Assembly (NCBI GenBank): GCA_963422685.1
Contig: OY730442.1
Location: forward strand, 992,001-1,056,000
Source of the DNA: Spongiihabitans sp963422685
Lineage (GTDB): Bacteria > Pseudomonadota > Gammaproteobacteria > Arenicellales > Poriferihabitantaceae
Length of the DNA: 64,000 nucleotides
Direction of reading: 5' to 3'
Position 1 is the first letter of the stretch. Each line of letters opens with the position of its first letter. Of the stretch, positions 59,718-64,000 are shown piece by piece. The position numbers and the translations under genes were made by a program. The notes under the pieces were generated by a model, which was not told the DNA's origin, made no database searches, and saw only the letters and a list, made by a program, of their open reading frames with translations.

Positions 59718-61511
59718 TCAAACCGTTGCCCGGGAATTGTCGATGCGGTCACTTAACAATTCCAGCAATTCCGCCTTTTCATCCGCATCCAACCCGCTTT
59801 GGCGGGATTTTTCCAGTAACACCAACCCTCGCTCCTGGTGTTCGCTCTGCAGCAATCGATTTATTGTGTCCTTGAACTGCGCTTCGAGGGCGTCTTCATC
59901 GATAAAGTTTTCTCGCATGGCCAACCTTTGCAGATAGCCGTGAAACGCTGAATCGCGAAACAGCTCCAGCAACCGTGCGGTGGTGTGTTCCGGCTGACCT
60001 CGTATACATTCGAGCATTTTAATCAACACTTCTGCACCCTGAATGCGCAGTGTCCGCACTGCTGAAAAGTTATCAATGGACAGCGCCAGCGCTGGATTTT
60101 GCAGCAACAAACTGGTGGCGAATGCCAAAGGGGAAATCTGACCAGACCTGGCAGGGTGGTTTCGGCGATTCCGTATGCGGGAATTGAAATTCAGTGTTTT
60201 TCCCTGTCCGCCCAATTGCGCACCAGCCAAGCCGCTTAATGCAGACAGTCTGGAAAACATCATGTCTTTTAGTGCCCCGGCCGGGAGGCGGGCGATTAAG
60301 GGGCCGGCCAAACTTACCAGCCGCGCTTTTCCATCCAGGCGCGTCATATCCACCTGGGTGGTCAGGTTTTTAAATAAAAATTCCGGCATGGGCACCGCTT
60401 TTTCTACCCGGTGCAGAAACGCCTTTTGTCCCTGGGTACGCACGATGGAATCCGGGTCTTCGCCATCGGGCAGAAACAGGAAACCGGCCTGGCGGCCGTC
60501 GTGCATCTCCGACAGAACCACCTGCAATGCCTTCCAGGCCGCCGCCCGCCCTCCACGGTCGCCATCAAAACAAAATACCACTTCCGGGGCAAGACGAAAT
60601 AATCGCTGCAAATGCGTTCTGGTGGTTGCCGTGCCCAAGGTTGCGACCACATTTTCCACGCCGTACCGGGCAAGGCTTACCACATCCATATACCCCTCCA
60701 CAACGATACTCTGGTTGGCCGCGCCAATGCTGCGGCGGGCACGATGCAATCCATAAAGTTCCGCGCCTTTATGAAACCAAGACGTTTCCGGCGAGTTCAA
60801 ATATTTCGGTTCGCCCGCGCCGATGGTGCGTCCGCCGAAGCCCACCACCCGGCCGCGATGATCTTCAATGGGGAAAATGATTCGACTCCGAAATCGATCA
60901 TAGAATCCGGCATCTGAACTTTGGTTCGGGTTGTCTTTTTGCGTAATTAAACCGGTTTTGACTAATTGCTGCTGCGCTTGCGGAGTGGTCCCCAACGCCA
61001 GCAGCAAATCGTTCCGGCTATGCGGCGCAAAACCGATGCCGAAAGCTGCGGCAGTTTTTCCATCCAAACCGCGGTTTTTCAAATATTCAACCGCCTGCCT
61101 GGCGTCGGGATGCGTTCGCAGTTGCTGCTGAAACCAAGAGTTCGCCTGCTCCACAATCCGCAGGAAATCTCCCACACTTTCGCCCGGCACAACCGGTGCG
61201 GCATCCCGGGTTTCCCGGGGGACCTGCAGCCCGATCCTGTTCGCCAATTCTTCAACCGCTGCAACGAAATCCAGATTGGCATAATCCATTAGAAATCCAA
61301 TAGCGGTGCCGTGGGCGCCACAGCCAAAACAATGGTAGAACTGTTTGCCCGGACTGACCGTGAATGACGGCGTTGTTTCCTCATGAAATGGGCAACATGC
61401 CTGAAATTCCCTGCCCTTTCGGGTCAACGGCACTCTGCGGTCGATGACATCTACAATATCAACTCTTGCAACCAGTTCATCGATAAAAGTAGCGGGTATT
61501 TTTCCTGCCAT
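59718..61511 (-). CDS. dnaG: DNA primase
   Basis: The 597-residue enzyme makes RNA primers for replication. The N-terminal zinc finger has CPFHEETTPSFTV and HCFGCGAHG (CHC2 type). The TOPRIM core includes VEGYMDVVSLARYGV and FCFDGDRGGRAAAWKAL with the metal-binding acidic residues. The C-terminal domain for helicase interaction is shorter in conserved motifs. It lies 172 bases upstream of rpoD in one transcript and is divergent from leuS. Confidence 0.97.
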   Translation of the reverse strand: MAGKIPATFIDELVARVDIVDVIDRRVPLTRKGREFQACCPFHEETTPSFTVSPGKQFYHCFGCGAHGTAIGFLMDYANLDFVAAVEELANRIGLQVPRETRDAAPVVPGESVGDFLRIVEQANSWFQQQLRTHPDARQAVEYLKNRGLDGKTAAAFGIGFAPHSRNDLLLALGTTPQAQQQLVKTGLITQKDNPNQSSDAGFYDRFRSRIIFPIEDHRGRVVGFGGRTIGAGEPKYLNSPETSWFHKGAELYGLHRARRSIGAANQSIVVEGYMDVVSLARYGVENVVATLGTATTRTHLQRLFRLAPEVVFCFDGDRGGRAAAWKALQVVLSEMHDGRQAGFLFLPDGEDPDSIVRTQGQKAFLHRVEKAVPMPEFLFKNLTTQVDMTRLDGKARLVSLAGPLIARLPAGALKDMMFSRLSALSGLAGAQLGGQGKTLNFNSRIRNRRNHPARSGQISPLAFATSLLLQNPALALSIDNFSAVRTLRIQGAEVLIKMLECIRGQPEHTTARLLELFRDSAFHGYLQRLAMRENFIDEDALEAQFKDTINRLLQSEHQERGLVLLEKSRQSGLDADEKAELLELLSDRIDNSRATV

Positions 61512-61681
61512 GGCCGGATTCTACTTTAAAAAGCGTATGACGCATGGCGCCATAGCAGGGTGGGATACGCCGGGTGTGCCCGGACTTTTACCTCAGTCAG
61601 GCAAGCTTGGCGGGCGCATACCTTGCCGCCCATATCGGTTAAAATTCCGCGCTTTATGGCTTTTCCCAAATCAGTCCGCTT

Positions 61682-64000
61682 ATGACCAGCCAATACAATC
61701 CCGCCGAAATCGAGGCGGCCGCCCAAAAATACTGGGAAGACAACCAGAGCTTTACGGTAACGGAAGATCCTGACCGTGAAAAGTATTATTGTTTGTCCAT
61801 GCTGCCCTATCCTTCCGGGCAACTGCACATGGGGCATGTCAGGAATTACACCATCGGCGATGTAATCAGCCGGTACCAGCGAATGCTCGGAAAAAACGTT
61901 ATGCAGCCCATGGGCTGGGACGCATTCGGGCTGCCCGCAGAAAACGCTGCGATTAACCATAAAATGCCGCCGGCGAAATGGACTTACGAAAATATCGAGT
62001 ATATGAAAGGGCAGTTGAAGCAATTGGGATTCGCCTATGACTGGAACCGGGAACTGACCACTTGCAGGCCGGAATATTACAAATGGGAACAGTGGTTTTT
62101 CAACAGGCTGCTGGAAAAGGGCATGGCCTACAAGAAAATGGCGGTGGTTAACTGGGATCCGGTGGAGCAAACGGTGCTGGCCAATGAACAGGTAGAAAAT
62201 GGCCGGGGCTGGCGTTCCGGCGCACTGGTTGAGCGACGTGAGATCTCCCAGTGGTTTATTCGCATTACCGCCTATGCAGAGGAACTGCTCAATGAAATCG
62301 ACAACCTTGAAGGCTGGCCGGATGCGGTACGCACCATGCAGCGAAACTGGATCGGTCGATCCGAAGGTGTGGAGTTTTTGTTTGCGGTCGATGATGAAGA
62401 ACCGCTAGAGGTGTATACCACCCGGCCAGACACCATCATGGGTATCACGTTTATTTCTGTTGCGGCACAACACCCGCTGGCGCTAAAAGCAGCGCAGATC
62501 AATCCGGATATTGCGGCATTTATTGCAGAATGCAAAACCACGCATACGGCTGAGGAAGAGCTGGAGACCATGGAGAAAAGGGGGATTCCACTGGGAATTA
62601 CCGGATCACATCCGGTGACGGCAGAGCAAATCGATATATGGGCGGCTAATTTTGTATTGCTCGGCTATGGCACCGGCGCGGTAATGGCGGTTCCGGCCCA
62701 TGATCAACGGGACTGGGAATTTGCCAAAAAGCATGGCCTGGAAATCCGGCCTGTGATTCGATGGCCTGCGGGCGATCAACACGACTACGATGAATCTGCG
62801 CTGACAACAAAACAGGGGGTTGTTTGCAATTCGGGTGAATTTGACGACCTGGATTTCCAGCAAGCATTTGATGCGGTTGCCCAATTCCTGGAAAAAAATA
62901 AAAAAGGCCGGCGGAAAGTTAATTATCGATTGCGCGACTGGGGCGTGTCCCGGCAGCGTTACTGGGGCTGCCCCATACCGGTTGTTTATGCGCAGCAGGA
63001 CACCGCACAAGACCAGGTCATTGCGGTTCCAGATGACCGGCTGCCGGTGTTGCTACCCGAAGACGTTGAATTTTCCGGCGTACAGTCGCCACTCAGGCGA
63101 GATCCGGATTTTTATCGAACCACCCTGCCCGGCGCCCATACCCCGGCTGTCCGGGAAACCGACACCTTTGACACCTTCTTCGAATCTTCCTGGTATTACG
63201 CTCGCTATTGCTGCCCGGGCGCGGATCAGAGCATGCTGGACGCGCGTGCAAATCACTGGCTGCCCGTGGATCAATATGTGGGCGGAATCGAACATGCGGT
63301 GCTGCATCTTTTATATGCGCGATTCTTCTACAAGCTGATGCGCGATATGGGGTTGGTTGACAGCGATGAACCGTTTACCAACCTGCTTTGCCAGGGCATG
63401 GTTTTGAAAGACGGCTCGAAAATGTCCAAATCCAGGGGCAATACCGTGGACCCGCAATCCATGATCAATCGCTACGGCGCCGATACGGTGCGCCTGTTCA
63501 TGATGTTCGCATCACCACCCGAGCAATCGCTGGAATGGAATGACAACGCCGTAGCGGGGGCGCATAGATTCCTGCGGCGCTGGTGGTCCCTGGTGCAGCG
63601 CAACAAGGATTCAGTCCGGTCGGCTAAAATCACCCTGGCCCGGGTTGATTGGGCCTGCCGTATTACCGACCCGGGCGCAAAGAATATGCGCAGACTCACT
63701 CACCGGATTCTTGCTAAGGTCATTCGCGACTATGCGCGGATTCACTACAACACAGTGGTCGCCAGCGCGATGGAGCTGCTTAATGCGCTGGATAAATTTG
63801 ACCCGGATAAAAACCGCGATTGCGCTGCTGTGTCGCGGGACAGCCTGCTGATATTAAATAAAATTCTTGCTCCAATTACGCCCCATATTGCGCACAGGCT
63901 TTGGTTGGAGCTGGGTGAACCTGGCGATATTATCGATGCGGCGTGGCCCTGTGTGGACCGGGATGCGATCGCCAGCGACACGGTCAGGCTGATGATCCAG
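61682..64000 (+). CDS. leuS: Leucyl-tRNA synthetase (C-terminus off window)
   Basis: The frame from the ATG at 61682 is open to the window end (773 codons), most of the usual 860 or so. Class I motifs are YPSGQLHMGHVRNYTIGD (HIGH) and KMSKSRGNTVDP (KMSKS). The editing domain carries TTRPDTIMG. GCPIPVV and SSWYYARYCCPG are typical bacterial LeuRS features, and the anticodon-binding domain starts near codon 650. It is divergent from dnaG with a 170-base spacer that should hold both promoters. Confidence 0.97.
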   Translation, partial: MTSQYNPAEIEAAAQKYWEDNQSFTVTEDPDREKYYCLSMLPYPSGQLHMGHVRNYTIGDVISRYQRMLGKNVMQPMGWDAFGLPAENAAINHKMPPAKWTYENIEYMKGQLKQLGFAYDWNRELTTCRPEYYKWEQWFFNRLLEKGMAYKKMAVVNWDPVEQTVLANEQVENGRGWRSGALVERREISQWFIRITAYAEELLNEIDNLEGWPDAVRTMQRNWIGRSEGVEFLFAVDDEEPLEVYTTRPDTIMGITFISVAAQHPLALKAAQINPDIAAFIAECKTTHTAEEELETMEKRGIPLGITGSHPVTAEQIDIWAANFVLLGYGTGAVMAVPAHDQRDWEFAKKHGLEIRPVIRWPAGDQHDYDESALTTKQGVVCNSGEFDDLDFQQAFDAVAQFLEKNKKGRRKVNYRLRDWGVSRQRYWGCPIPVVYAQQDTAQDQVIAVPDDRLPVLLPEDVEFSGVQSPLRRDPDFYRTTLPGAHTPAVRETDTFDTFFESSWYYARYCCPGADQSMLDARANHWLPVDQYVGGIEHAVLHLLYARFFYKLMRDMGLVDSDEPFTNLLCQGMVLKDGSKMSKSRGNTVDPQSMINRYGADTVRLFMMFASPPEQSLEWNDNAVAGAHRFLRRWWSLVQRNKDSVRSAKITLARVDWACRITDPGAKNMRRLTHRILAKVIRDYARIHYNTVVASAMELLNALDKFDPDKNRDCAAVSRDSLLILNKILAPITPHIAHRLWLELGEPGDIIDAAWPCVDRDAIASDTVRLMIQ

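Overview
The window reads as a gammaproteobacterial chromosome. RpoD, DnaG, AcnA, MutY, YggX, MnmA, PurB, PyrD, UppP and a complete yejABEF operon resemble their Escherichia coli counterparts in length and motifs, and nudJ-mnmA-purB keep the enterobacterial order. The core background has moderate GC. Large surface proteins, many broken genes, a prophage scrap, an insertion sequence and an integron-cassette remnant suggest a genome with active gene gain and decay. The species is not identifiable from the window.

Layout. 1-3398 (minus): a very large secreted protein of immunoglobulin-like repeats, running off the left edge. 3687-7346: a frameshifted membrane-protein gene, an FAD amine oxidase and small membrane proteins. 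7347-10421: a class III adenylate cyclase fused to an ATPase/TPR sensor. 10478-16265 (minus): yejABEF peptide importer. 16384-24990: housekeeping genes (mutY, yggX, nudJ, mnmA, purB, an rlu gene, pyrD) and a class III aminotransferase. 25177-32716: a decay zone holding fragments of a DUF429 gene and aroB, a cryptic siphophage remnant (adenine methylase, broken ASCH and nuclease genes, tail genes with a textbook -1 frameshift element, truncated tape measure), then integron cassettes with an attC site, one of them interrupted by an IS256-family element. 32962-37600: methyltransferase, uppP, ATPase, metA-like and comEA-like genes. 38007-41294: deiminase, carbamoylase and ureohydrolase for guanidino compounds.

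41402-45979 is the standout. A GC-rich, tightly packed operon encodes a collagen-like trimeric autotransporter, a lysyl-hydroxylase-type 2-oxoglutarate dioxygenase, a fused glycosyltransferase (GT25 collagen galactosyltransferase plus the N-terminal glycosyltransferase domain of animal lysyl hydroxylases) and a SecB-type chaperone. Together these look like a self-contained bacterial system for hydroxylating and glycosylating collagen lysines in the cytoplasm, holding the chain unfolded and exporting it to the cell surface. A 14-G tract near the start of the collagen gene could switch expression on and off.

46552-64000: thioesterase, several small conserved genes, a glutamine amidotransferase, a PhyH dioxygenase, acnA, a second ureohydrolase, DUF4396 and cytochrome c genes, a PEP-mutase family enzyme, a CAU-anticodon tRNA, rpoD, dnaG, and leuS running off the right edge.
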